Of a stretch of 9,638 nt of DNA, positions 1 through 6,435 are shown piece after piece. The notes beneath the pieces were generated by a model that saw only the letters and a program-made list of their open reading frames with translations, did not search any database and was not told the origin of the DNA. Where the stretch lies: the NCBI GenBank assembly GCA_011390385.1, contig JAABSN010000125.1:1-9638 (forward strand). Direction: 5' to 3'. A program made the position numbers and the translations under genes. This stretch comes from Thioalkalivibrio nitratireducens (GTDB lineage Bacteria > Pseudomonadota > Gammaproteobacteria > Ectothiorhodospirales > Ectothiorhodospiraceae). Position 1 is the first letter of the stretch. Every line of letters begins with the position of its first letter.

Positions 1-58
1 ATTAGACGCGTGACAGGACACTAGCCGTGAGGCGGAGCCGAACCGGCAGCGTTCGGGA

Positions 59-391
59 TCAGCCCTCTTTCGCGGCCAGGGCCTCTTCGTTGTACGCGGC
101 GTCGATCGTCGTGATCGTTTTCTCGACCAGCCGGAAGCCTTCCACCGGGGCATCGTCCTTCATGTACTGCAGGCGCAGCGGCCCGATTGCCTTTACGGCG
201 CTGGCACGGTCGAGGGCCTTTTCCGGGGAGTCGGCGCCGGCACCGTCCATCAGTGCGGCGAGGATTTGCCCGGCGACCGGTTCGCGATGGGTGCCTGCGC
301 GGGCCTTGGCCAGCGTATCGGCAGCGTTGCCGTCGAGGAAGCGCTGGTCCAGATGGTGGTCCATGTAGTGCAGCAATTGTTCGAGTGTCAT
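59..391 (-). CDS. Hypothetical protein, 110 residues
   Basis: I do not recognise this family. The protein is 110 residues, mostly predicted helix by eye, rich in Ala, Asp and Glu, with no signal peptide or membrane segment. It opens MTLEQLLHYMDHHLDQRFLD. It is the last of three genes pointing the same way (EVE protein, GST-like protein, this one), but a gap of 116 bases separates it from the GST-like gene, so it may have its own promoter. The ATG has only a weak purine stretch (GTGAG) upstream. Codon third positions are GC-rich as in the neighbouring genes, and the reading frame is open throughout, which favours a real gene over two overlapping plus-strand frames that read as Arg/Ser-rich noise. 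A 6-bp inverted repeat (38-43 with 51-56) lies just past the stop but has no T-run, so it is not called as a terminator. Confidence 0.6.
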   Translation of the reverse strand: MTLEQLLHYMDHHLDQRFLDGNAADTLAKARAGTHREPVAGQILAALMDGAGADSPEKALDRASAVKAIGPLRLQYMKDDAPVEGFRLVEKTITTIDAAYNEEALAAKEG

Positions 392-507
392 TGCGTGGTC
401 TCACGGTGGAAATGGATGGTGGCTTTGCCTTGCCTCACCCCACTGTGTGGCGTCGCGCTTCACATGGGGGCGACGGTCGTGGCGGTCAATAGGGCCGGAA
501 GTCGGCT

Positions 508-1185
508 TCATTGGGCCAGCCAGTCACGGTTGAGTTCGATCTGGCAGGCTTCCTCGACCCGGCGCAGGTAATAGAGAAAATCGACCGGAAGGTTGATGCC
601 ATCGTGCATCTGCAACGGGTACAGGTCGGCGGCGATCAGGCAATCGGCGATGCTGAGTCGCCCGATGTAAAAGCGTTCGCGAGCCAGATGCCGCGCCAGT
701 TCAGGCAGGCGCGACAGTCTGGCGAACTGATTGAAGCCGTCGTAGCGGTCGTTCGCGAGTTCTTCGAGCGTCAACCCGAAACGGCGCCGTACGCCGGCTT
801 TGAAATCCGCCAGCGCTTCGGCGTCGTTCCCGATGCCGCGGAAACCGGGTGCGATCGGGGCATGGAGACGCTCCAGTACGGCGTCGACCTTGTTGCGCCA
901 CTCCAGCAGCGCGGACCAGGCTGTATCGTCGATCACCCCGGCACGCAGCGCCGGTGTGCCCGGTAGCAGGCGGTCGATCTCCGCAAGCACTGCGACGCTG
1001 TCGGTGCGCAGCGTGCCGTCTGGCGAACGCAGCACCGGGGATTGCCTCGCGATGCCGAGGTCGAAGAAGGTCTCGTCGTCGAACCAGCCAACGGTTTCAA
1101 TATTCAGCGGAATCTGCTTCGCGCCAAAGGCCAGGCGCAGGCGTTGGGCCTTGGGGTCGTGGGCAAAATGGTAGAGCGTGTGCAT
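508..1185 (-). CDS. Glutathione S-transferase-like protein
   Basis: This 225-residue cytosolic protein has GST architecture: a thioredoxin-like N-terminal domain (about 1-75) and an all-helical C-terminal domain (about 85-215). The cis-proline of the glutathione site is visible at Pro50 (QSPVL), followed by T-D-S (61-63) where family members usually carry E/D-S to hold the glutathione gamma-glutamyl group. The C-terminal domain has the conserved N-capping box Ser178-x-x-Asp181 in SIADCLIAADLY. The position that usually holds the catalytic Ser/Cys/Tyr, early in the first helix, reads HFAHDPKAQ, so a standard catalytic Cys or Ser is not obvious; only Tyr5 is nearby. The substrate cannot be predicted. 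The start is supported by an AGGAAA ribosome site about 6 bases upstream. It lies 36 bases after the EVE-domain gene in the same direction and may be cotranscribed with it. Confidence 0.88.
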   Translation of the reverse strand: MHTLYHFAHDPKAQRLRLAFGAKQIPLNIETVGWFDDETFFDLGIARQSPVLRSPDGTLRTDSVAVLAEIDRLLPGTPALRAGVIDDTAWSALLEWRNKVDAVLERLHAPIAPGFRGIGNDAEALADFKAGVRRRFGLTLEELANDRYDGFNQFARLSRLPELARHLARERFYIGRLSIADCLIAADLYPLQMHDGINLPVDFLYYLRRVEEACQIELNRDWLAQ

Positions 1186-1221
1186 GCGGTTTCCTGGTGC
1201 TTCATCGCGAAGGCACGAGCG

Positions 1222-1683
1222 TTACCGGCGCTTTGCATGATCGAGAATGAAGTCCCACTGCGCCCCCGTGATCGGCATGATGGAGAGACGGTTGCCTTTC
1301 CGTACCAATGGGCAGTCTTCCAGCTCCGGTTGTTCCTTGAGCCAGGTCAGGGATATCACTTCGTCGAATCTTTCCTCGAAGGCGACATCGACCCGGTACC
1401 AGCGCGGGTTGTCCGGGGCGCTCTTCGGGTCGTAATACTTGTGCTCCGGGTCGAACGCGGCCTCGTCCGGATAGCCCTCCCGGGCGATGCGCATGATCCC
1501 GACGATGCCCGGAACCTTCGTGTTCGAATGGTAGAAGAAGGCGAGGTCACCCCTGTTCATCTCGTCCCGCATCATGTTGCGTGCCTGGTAGTTGCGAACG
1601 CCCTCCCAGGGCTCCACGCCGACACGCTCAAGGTCATCAATCCCGAAGACATCGGGTTCCGATTTCATCAGCCAATACGACAT
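1222..1683 (-). CDS. EVE domain-containing protein
   Basis: This is a single-domain EVE protein of 153 residues, close to the usual length for stand-alone bacterial members. The opening MSYWLMKSEPDVFGIDDL and the following WEGVRNYQARNMMRDEM, then GDLAFFYHSN (residues 45-54) and GIVGIMRI, are family signatures. EVE domains share the PUA-like fold and are thought to bind modified bases in DNA or RNA; for stand-alone housekeeping members like this the ligand and role are not established. The start is well supported by AAAGGAA a few bases upstream. The gene lies downstream of 6S RNA, in the area where E. coli has fau, and precedes the GST-like gene by 36 bases. Nothing suggests a restriction or defence partner next to it. 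Confidence 0.93.
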   Translation of the reverse strand: MSYWLMKSEPDVFGIDDLERVGVEPWEGVRNYQARNMMRDEMNRGDLAFFYHSNTKVPGIVGIMRIAREGYPDEAAFDPEHKYYDPKSAPDNPRWYRVDVAFEERFDEVISLTWLKEQPELEDCPLVRKGNRLSIMPITGAQWDFILDHAKRR

Positions 1684-1689
1684 CGGGAA

Positions 1690-1897
1690 TTCCTTTGCAG
1701 CAGGGCAGGAACGGGCGCGACTTCCGCTGCATTTCTACCAGAAACCTGCGCTGGCAGTCTCGAAAACCCTGCGTCTCCGGGGACACCGACAGGAGCCGGG
1801 CTGGTATTGCGCGTGACGCGGGAGTGTTCGGCGATGGCCGCACGGGCAGCTGTGCACGCTGGCGACGGAGGCGCAGGCGCGACAGGCGATGAGTCAT
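1690..1897 (-). pseudogene. Possible remnant of fau (5-formyl-THF cyclo-ligase)
   Basis: The gap between 6S RNA and the EVE gene has no convincing gene. One minus-strand frame starting at 1897 opens MTHRLSRLRLRRQRAQLP, which resembles the basic N-terminus of 5-formyltetrahydrofolate cyclo-ligases (R-x-x-L-R-x-x-R-x-x-L). A second frame from about 1854 reads AARAAIAEHSRV, like the helix that follows in that family. No later Fau motif is present, there is no ribosome site before the start, and the frame runs 47 bases into the EVE gene. The main argument is position: in E. coli and many relatives fau directly follows ssrS. The resemblance is by eye and could be chance; an ordinary non-coding spacer is the alternative. 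Confidence 0.2.
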
Positions 1898-1910
1898 ACA
1901 TCAAATAAGG

Positions 1911-2102
1911 GGGCGTGCACCGCGCGCGCCGTGGTGGCCTTCGACCTTGAACCGGAGGTTCAGGTGGGACAAGACTCCGGGCTTACAGGCTTTCCGCACG
2001 GGGCGGACATGCTCAACCACCCGAAAGTTCTCGATTCCCGTGGTTGACAATTAGGCTCAAGGGTACCACCCGGCCACTCACGAACGCCGCAGACGCACGC
2101 CC
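1911..2102 (-). ncRNA. ssrS: 6S RNA
   Basis: 6S RNA mimics an open promoter and binds sigma70 RNA polymerase holoenzyme, lowering transcription from many promoters in stationary phase. The ends form a perfect 8-bp closing stem: GGGCGUGC (2102-2095) with GCACGCCC (1918-1911), giving about 192 nt against 184 nt in E. coli. The apical arm closes with CAACCAC/GUGGUUG (2046-2040 with 2020-2014) and is followed by GAGCAUGUCCG, as in E. coli. The 3' side has the conserved hairpin with arms at 1957-1962 and 1948-1953 (UGAACC/GGUUCA) and the motif GGAAAGCCUGUAAG. Position right after zapA is the classical one. No T-run follows the 3' end, so the mature end probably comes from processing. The exact ends may be off by a few bases. 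Confidence 0.95.
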
Positions 2103-2110
2103 GAACCAAC

Positions 2111-2116
2111 ATTATG
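2111..2116 (-). promoter_or_regulatory. -10 box of a 6S RNA promoter
   Basis: On the minus strand CATAAT (5 of 6 matches to TATAAT) ends 8 bases before the first base of the 6S closing stem, the correct distance for a transcript starting at about 2103-2104. It overlaps the stop codon of zapA (2112-2114). I see no good -35 box at 16-18 bases upstream, so the promoter may be weak or rely on activators. 6S RNA could also be processed from a longer zapA transcript. Confidence 0.5.
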
Positions 2117-2435
2117 GGCCATTTGTACCGTCACGTGCACTTTCCCGCAAGCTTTTTTCAACGCTGTCGGCGAGTGCCTGCAGGCGATCCTGGGTTCGAG
2201 TGTCGAACCGCTCGAGGGATCTGCTGCAGACAAGCAGCTCGTGTGCGAGATTCAGGGATACCATGACCGCGATCCGTTCAGCGCCAACGACACGGCCCCC
2301 GTCGCGCACCGCACGCATGCGCTCGTCGAGGAGATTGGCCGAGGCGTAGAGATCTGCGCGTTCCTCGGGTGGACATGTGACCTGATATTCCTTGCCAAGA
2401 ATGGTCACGCGGATGGGTTCGGCGTTGCGGCTCAT
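2112..2435 (-). CDS. zapA: Cell division protein ZapA
   Basis: ZapA binds and cross-links FtsZ filaments at midcell, stabilising the Z-ring. The 107-residue length is typical. The N-terminal FtsZ-binding head is seen in PIRVTILGKEYQVTCPPEE (about 7-25), followed by the helix with LLDERMRAVRDGGRVVGAERIAVMVSLNLAHELL (about 35-68), which carries the usual LD-x-x-M, G-x-V and ERIA motifs; the C-terminal helix would form the coiled-coil tetramer. GGAG about 9 bases upstream supports the start. It overlaps the upstream ZapB-like gene by ATGA (2432-2435), suggesting translational coupling, and is followed by 6S RNA after about 10 bases. Confidence 0.96.
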   Translation of the reverse strand: MSRNAEPIRVTILGKEYQVTCPPEERADLYASANLLDERMRAVRDGGRVVGAERIAVMVSLNLAHELLVCSRSLERFDTRTQDRLQALADSVEKSLRESARDGTNGP

Positions 2436-2662
2436 TCTGGATGCTCCATGGTGCGCAGTCGGGAGATCATACCTTCGACTCGATGCCGTGCCTGCTCGGT
2501 GCGCTCCTTCATGGCCGCGCGGTCGGCTCGCATCTGCCGTAGTTGTTCATGGAGCAGCTGGTTTTCCTCCTGTAGCGTGGCATAGCGCTCCATCAATCGC
2601 ACTATGGCAGTTTCCAGGCGATCGACGGCGGCATCCACCTCGGCGGGATTGGCGGTCTCCAT
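2432..2662 (-). CDS. ZapB-like coiled-coil protein (TIGR02449 type)
   Basis: A small protein that is almost entirely coiled coil, with heptad-like spacing through VDRLETAIVRLMERYATLQ and the following EENQLLHEQLRQM. This matches the short TIGR02449-type proteins that sit immediately upstream of zapA in many gammaproteobacteria and resemble ZapB, the partner of ZapA in the Z-ring layer. A role in division is inferred from this position and shape. The start at 2662 (METANPAEVD) gives 76 residues, close to family size. An in-frame upstream ATG at 2725 would add 21 residues with no coiled-coil character and has a purine run directly against the ATG, so I prefer the shorter form although its own ribosome site is weak. 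Its stop codon overlaps the zapA start. Confidence 0.82.
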   Translation of the reverse strand: METANPAEVDAAVDRLETAIVRLMERYATLQEENQLLHEQLRQMRADRAAMKERTEQARHRVEGMISRLRTMEHPE

Positions 2663-2964
2663 GGTGTGTTCAGGCCCCTGGCTTTGTGGCAGTGAAACTG
2701 ATTGTCCGTTCACCCCGTGCCTCATCCTCAGCGGAAGAGGGACAAGGAGCAGGCTGCGCGCAGCTTGTCACAGTCTCGAGTCTAGGAGCGGCGGCATCCG
2801 AGCGTCAACTGATGCGACCAACGCGGTTCTCCAGCTTCACCTGCATGCACGCGGCAGAGTGCCGGTTTCGGGATCGGGTGGATGCGAGGCTGGCTGCGGT
2901 TGCGGGGTGCCCGACTCGCCGCCACAATGCGCGGGAAAGCGTGAGCCTTTCGAGGTACTGCCCG
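2663..2964. other. Divergent intergenic region between zapA and ubi operons
   Basis: About 300 bases separate the two divergent gene groups and should hold both promoters. I looked for -35/-10 pairs on both strands and found none close enough to consensus to call. The plus-strand frame that crosses the region is open, but there is no ribosome site or typical protein sequence before the ATG at 2965. No repeat or terminator is visible. Confidence 0.5.
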
Positions 2965-3252
2965 ATGACGACGACCCCTCCGCCTGGCCCCGATGCCACG
3001 ATCATCGAGTCTGTCGCCCACAACGGCAAACCCTGCCGCATCGTCGATAATACAGGTACGATCGATCGCTCGGAACTCGAGCGTCTGCTTGCCGATCTGA
3101 TCGCGGAGCGTCATTTTGGTCTTCGGGCGATGTCCGCGCAGGGCGACAACACGATCAAGTTGGGTGAACCCCAGTTCACCCACATGCAGTTCGGCGATCG
3201 GGTCTATCGCATGCTGCTTTTCCCGTATGAAGCAAGACTGGAGGCTTTCTGA
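2965..3252 (+). CDS. Hypothetical protein at head of ubi operon, 95 residues
   Basis: I do not recognise this family. The ATG at 2965 has GAGGT 9 bases upstream (2952-2956). The protein starts with a Pro/Thr-rich stretch, then a compact globular-looking part: CRIVDNTGTIDRSELERLLADLIAERHFGL (about 24-53) and a C-terminal part ending THMQFGDRVYRMLLFPYEARLEAF. There is no signal peptide, membrane segment or metal-binding cysteine pattern. Its stop codon overlaps the ygfB start by one base (TGATG), so it is very probably translated with ygfB and cotranscribed with pepP, ubiH and ubiI. E. coli has no gene at this position as far as I recall. The frame extends upstream to 2392, but that part reads as non-coding and crosses zapA and the zapB-like gene on the other strand. 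Confidence 0.75.
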   Translation: MTTTPPPGPDATIIESVAHNGKPCRIVDNTGTIDRSELERLLADLIAERHFGLRAMSAQGDNTIKLGEPQFTHMQFGDRVYRMLLFPYEARLEAF

Positions 3253-3818
3253 TGGCGCCAGGGTCGGCCCCCGAATGGGATGAGTTGGAGCAGGTCTTCC
3301 ATTCGGCGGGCTTGACCTGTCCGGTGCCCGCAGCACACGGACTGCTTTCCGGTTGCCTGGTGGCCGACGCCAGCCTTTCAGGTACGCAACTGGAGCAGGT
3401 TTTGGGACAGCGATACCCGTCCTCGGATGCTCACGAGGAAGCTTTCCATCGAGTCGTGGAGGCGCTGCGCCTGGGCGTATTGCGTGCGCTGAATGACGCC
3501 GATCTCGGGTTTGAACCCCTTCTGCCTGATGATCGGGAAGACCTGGCCGTCCGCACCCGTTCTCTGGGTCAGTGGGTCGACGGTTTCCTTGGCGGCTTCG
3601 GGCAGACTCCCCGTGTCGAAGGACTCAAGCCCTCGCCGGAAGCGGTCGAGATTCTTCGGGATTTCGCCGAGATCGCGCGGATCGATGCGGAGCCGGAGGC
3701 GAACGAGGATAGCGAACGGGCGCTGGCCGAGTTGAACGAATACGTACGCGTCGGGGTCATGTTGTTGGCCGATGAACTGGCGCCTGCCCAACCCAGGAGT
3801 CCAATCCCCCTGCAATGA
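3252..3818 (+). CDS. ygfB: UPF0149 family protein YgfB
   Basis: This 188-residue protein carries the UPF0149/YgfB signatures: AAHGLLSGCLV (27-37), FEPLLPDD (87-94), RTRSLGQWVDGFLGGFG (101-117) and the C-terminal helix LNEYVRVGVMLLADEL (161-176). The family is all-helical and cytosolic. Its biochemical role is not settled; in Pseudomonas a YgfB protein is reported to influence beta-lactamase expression, which I would not extend to this organism. TGGAGG 7 bases before the ATG is a strong ribosome site. It overlaps the upstream 95-residue gene by one base and pepP by ATGA, the same ygfB-pepP-ubiH order as in E. coli. Confidence 0.94.
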   Translation: MAPGSAPEWDELEQVFHSAGLTCPVPAAHGLLSGCLVADASLSGTQLEQVLGQRYPSSDAHEEAFHRVVEALRLGVLRALNDADLGFEPLLPDDREDLAVRTRSLGQWVDGFLGGFGQTPRVEGLKPSPEAVEILRDFAEIARIDAEPEANEDSERALAELNEYVRVGVMLLADELAPAQPRSPIPLQ

Positions 3819-5158
3819 AGACACCGACCATTACCCTGAAGGAATTCGCCCGGCGCCGGCAACGCCTGATGCAGGCGATGGGCAGGAATTCGATCGCGGT
3901 CATACCGTCGGCGAGCGAGCGCCTGCGCAACCGCGATGTCGAGTATGCGTTCCGTCAGGACAGTGACTTTCTGTATCTGACCGGTTTTCCGGAGCCGGAT
4001 GCGGTGGCCGTCCTGGTGCCTGGGCGCGAGGCCGGCGAGTACGTGCTCTTCTGCCGAGACCGGGATCCAGCCATGGAAACCTGGAGCGGGCGTCGGGCCG
4101 GGCCGGACGGTGCAATTGCCACTTACGGTGCCGACTGTGCGTTCCCGATCGGCGATATCGGTGAGATTCTGCCGGGGTTGATGGAGAACCGGACCACGCT
4201 GTGCGCGCCGTTCGGCCATAGCGAGGCGCTCGACCGGCGCCTGTTCGGTTGGGTGAACCAGGTGCGTGCGAAGACCCGGTCCGGGGTCCGCGCCCCCTGT
4301 GAGTTCTTTGCGCTCGAACACCATCTGCACGAGCAACGGCTGTTCAAGCAGGCCGGCGAACTGCGCATGATGCGCCACGCCGCCGCGATTTCCTCGAACG
4401 CCCACCGGCGCGCGATGCAGGCCTGCAGGCCCGGGATGATCGAGTACGAGATCGAGGCCGAATTGCTGCACGAATTCCGACGCCATGGCACCGAGCCGGC
4501 CTATCACTCGATCGTCGGCGGTGGCGAGAATGGCTGCATTCTGCATTACATCGAGAACAGGAGTCCCTTGCGGGATGGCGATCTCCTGCTGATCGACGCG
4601 GGTTGCGAGCACGGCGGGTATGCGTCGGACATCACCCGGACGTTTCCGGTATCGGGGCGGTTCAGCGCGGCGCAGCGTGATGTCTACGAGGTGGTTCTCG
4701 AGGCACAGGCCGTGGCCATTGCAAAGGCCATCCCCGGTAATCACTGGAATGACCCGCACGATGCGGCGGTTGCAACGATTACCCGTGGCCTGAAGACGCT
4801 TGGCGTGCTGAAGGGACGTCCCGCGGATCTGATTCGCAAGGAAGCCTACAAGCCTTATTACATGCACCGCACCGGGCACTGGCTCGGGCTCGATGTCCAC
4901 GATGTCGGCGATTATCGTATCGGCGATACCTGGCGTCTGCTCGAACCCGGCATGGTGATGACCGTCGAGCCCGGTTTGTACTTCGGCCCTCAGACCAAGG
5001 CGCCGAAGGCATTGCGCGGGATCGGGATTCGTATCGAGGATGACGTGGCGCTGACCCGTTCCGGACATGAGGTTCTGAGTGGGGCGTGCCCGAAGACAGT
5101 GGCGGAGATCGAGGCCTGCATGGCGGGTGAAACCGCGCCACACACCGGGAACGAGTGA
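3815..5158 (+). CDS. pepP: Xaa-Pro aminopeptidase (aminopeptidase P)
   Basis: PepP removes an N-terminal residue when the second residue is proline; it is a cytosolic dimanganese enzyme of the M24 'pita-bread' family. Length (447) is close to E. coli PepP (441). The N-terminal domain contains FRQDSDFLYLTGFPEPDAV (46-64). The C-terminal catalytic domain shows all five metal ligands: Asp261 and Asp272 (LLIDAG and SDITRTF), His355 (HRTGHWLGLDVHD), Glu385 (TVEPGLYF) and Glu408 (GIRIEDD). Their spacing matches the E. coli ligands at 260, 271, 354, 383 and 406. The start overlaps the ygfB stop (ATGA); AGGAG is 15 bases upstream, rather far, so translational coupling is likely. The reason for its stable linkage with ubiH is not known. 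Confidence 0.97.
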   Translation: MKTPTITLKEFARRRQRLMQAMGRNSIAVIPSASERLRNRDVEYAFRQDSDFLYLTGFPEPDAVAVLVPGREAGEYVLFCRDRDPAMETWSGRRAGPDGAIATYGADCAFPIGDIGEILPGLMENRTTLCAPFGHSEALDRRLFGWVNQVRAKTRSGVRAPCEFFALEHHLHEQRLFKQAGELRMMRHAAAISSNAHRRAMQACRPGMIEYEIEAELLHEFRRHGTEPAYHSIVGGGENGCILHYIENRSPLRDGDLLLIDAGCEHGGYASDITRTFPVSGRFSAAQRDVYEVVLEAQAVAIAKAIPGNHWNDPHDAAVATITRGLKTLGVLKGRPADLIRKEAYKPYYMHRTGHWLGLDVHDVGDYRIGDTWRLLEPGMVMTVEPGLYFGPQTKAPKALRGIGIRIEDDVALTRSGHEVLSGACPKTVAEIEACMAGETAPHTGNE

Positions 5159-6423
5159 TGGTGGCGCGCAGGCGTAACTGTGATGTCCTGATCATTGGCG
5201 CCGGCCCGGTGGGTGCGCTCCTGGCCTGTGTGCTGGCACGTGCCGGCCACGAAGTGGTTCTTGCCGAGCGGGGCCGACGAATTCCCGACCCCGAGAGCAG
5301 TCGCGACACCCGTGGCTATGCGCTTGCCGCCGGTTCGGTGACGATCCTGGACGATTTCGGCTACTGGGCACCGCTGGCGGAACACGCGGAAGCGATTCGG
5401 GAAATTCACGTCAGCCGCAGCAATGGTTTCGGCAGTGTGGTGATGGATGCGCCAGCCCATGGCGTTGCCGCACTGGGGCAGGTGGTTCCGGCGGTCAGGA
5501 TCGAGGCGATGCTGGCCTCCGCGCTCGCGGCGACGGACGTGCAGGTGTTCGAACAGACCCGTCTGGAAATGCTTGAAGCGGCGGCTGGTGCGCGCCGCGG
5601 GGTCGTCATCGCCGGGCCCGACGGCCGTCACCGTATCGCCGCACGGTTGGTCGTGGCCGCCGACGGTGCATCTTCCAAAACCCGGGCGGCGGCGGGCATA
5701 GAGGCGCTGCGCCGGCGTTATGACGCCGATGCACTGGTGTTCGACGTCGTGCCGTCACGGTCGCATCGCGGGCGCGCCTTCGAGCGCTTCACCCCGGAAG
5801 GTCCGCTGGCGTTCCTGCCCCAGTCCGGGGGGCGGATGAACGTCGTGTGGGTGGCCACACCCGAAGTCTGTGCTGCCCGGATAGCCCTGGACGAGGCGGA
5901 TCGAATGGCCGCATTGCAGAGGGTCTTCGGCTGGCGGCTCGGTCGCCTGCACGCTGCCGGACCGGTGGCGCGGTTCCCGCTGGAAATGGTCAGGGCGCGT
6001 CGGCTTCACGATCAGCGCCTGGTTCTCGCGGGCAATGTGGCCCATGGACTGCATCCGGTGGCGGGGCAGGGCCTCAATCTTTCGCTGCGCGATGTTGCTG
6101 TGCTGGCCGGCCTGCTGGCGTCGGCCGCCGATCCCGGCCTGCCTGAATTGCTCAGTGCGTATTCCCGTGCCCGCGCGTCCGATATCGAACGCGTGGCGAC
6201 GGTGACCGATTTTCTGGCTCGTGGCCTGCTGGCAAGCCGGGGGCTGCTGCCTCATGCGCTGGGGGGAGGGATGCTGCTGCTCGACCGCCTGGATCCGCTG
6301 CGGCGTGCATGGGCGGCTCAGGCAATGGGGTTGCAGCCCTTGCCCAGGCAGCGTCTTCGCGCCATTCCGACCGTGCCGCCGGAACCGCAAGCCGGGCCGG
6401 ATCACCGTTCGATCAGGTCCTGA
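5158..6423 (+). CDS. ubiH: UbiH, FAD-dependent ubiquinone ring hydroxylase
   Basis: UbiH is a class A flavoprotein monooxygenase that hydroxylates the prenylated phenol ring (C1 in E. coli) during O2-dependent ubiquinone synthesis, acting at the inner membrane face within a Ubi complex. Visible motifs are the FAD Rossmann signature LIIGAGPVGALLA (Gly14, Gly16, Gly19), the DG motif at 169-170 (VVAADGASS) and the second FAD motif from 291 (AGNVAHGLHPVAGQG). The Asn in GN, where paralogues have GD, is typical of UbiH and helps separate it from UbiI/UbiF. Length 421 is slightly above E. coli (392) because of a Pro-rich tail of about 25 residues. The ATG at 5158 overlaps the pepP stop by one base; a GTG at 5155 is an alternative start. 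Confidence 0.93.
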   Translation: MVARRRNCDVLIIGAGPVGALLACVLARAGHEVVLAERGRRIPDPESSRDTRGYALAAGSVTILDDFGYWAPLAEHAEAIREIHVSRSNGFGSVVMDAPAHGVAALGQVVPAVRIEAMLASALAATDVQVFEQTRLEMLEAAAGARRGVVIAGPDGRHRIAARLVVAADGASSKTRAAAGIEALRRRYDADALVFDVVPSRSHRGRAFERFTPEGPLAFLPQSGGRMNVVWVATPEVCAARIALDEADRMAALQRVFGWRLGRLHAAGPVARFPLEMVRARRLHDQRLVLAGNVAHGLHPVAGQGLNLSLRDVAVLAGLLASAADPGLPELLSAYSRARASDIERVATVTDFLARGLLASRGLLPHALGGGMLLLDRLDPLRRAWAAQAMGLQPLPRQRLRAIPTVPPEPQAGPDHRSIRS

Positions 6424-6435
6424 GGAGTCGCATCG

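Noticed and set aside
38..56. Inverted repeat CCGAAC/GTTCGG after the first minus-strand gene
   Set aside because: Only 6 bp and no T-run on either strand, so it does not qualify as an intrinsic terminator.
1042..1908. Plus-strand open frame of 288 codons across the GST and EVE genes
   Set aside because: It runs antisense through two recognisable genes and the spacer next to 6S RNA; its sequence has no domain signature.
2392..2964. Upstream extension of the 95-residue gene to a 286-codon frame
   Set aside because: The extension is antisense to zapA and the ZapB-like gene and reads as Arg/Ser/Cys-rich noise; GAGGT before the ATG at 2965 supports the short form.
3569..5143. Minus-strand open frame of 524 codons opposite pepP
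   Set aside because: It lies wholly opposite pepP and the end of ygfB, whose motifs are unmistakable; long antisense frames are common in GC-rich genes and this one shows no family motif.
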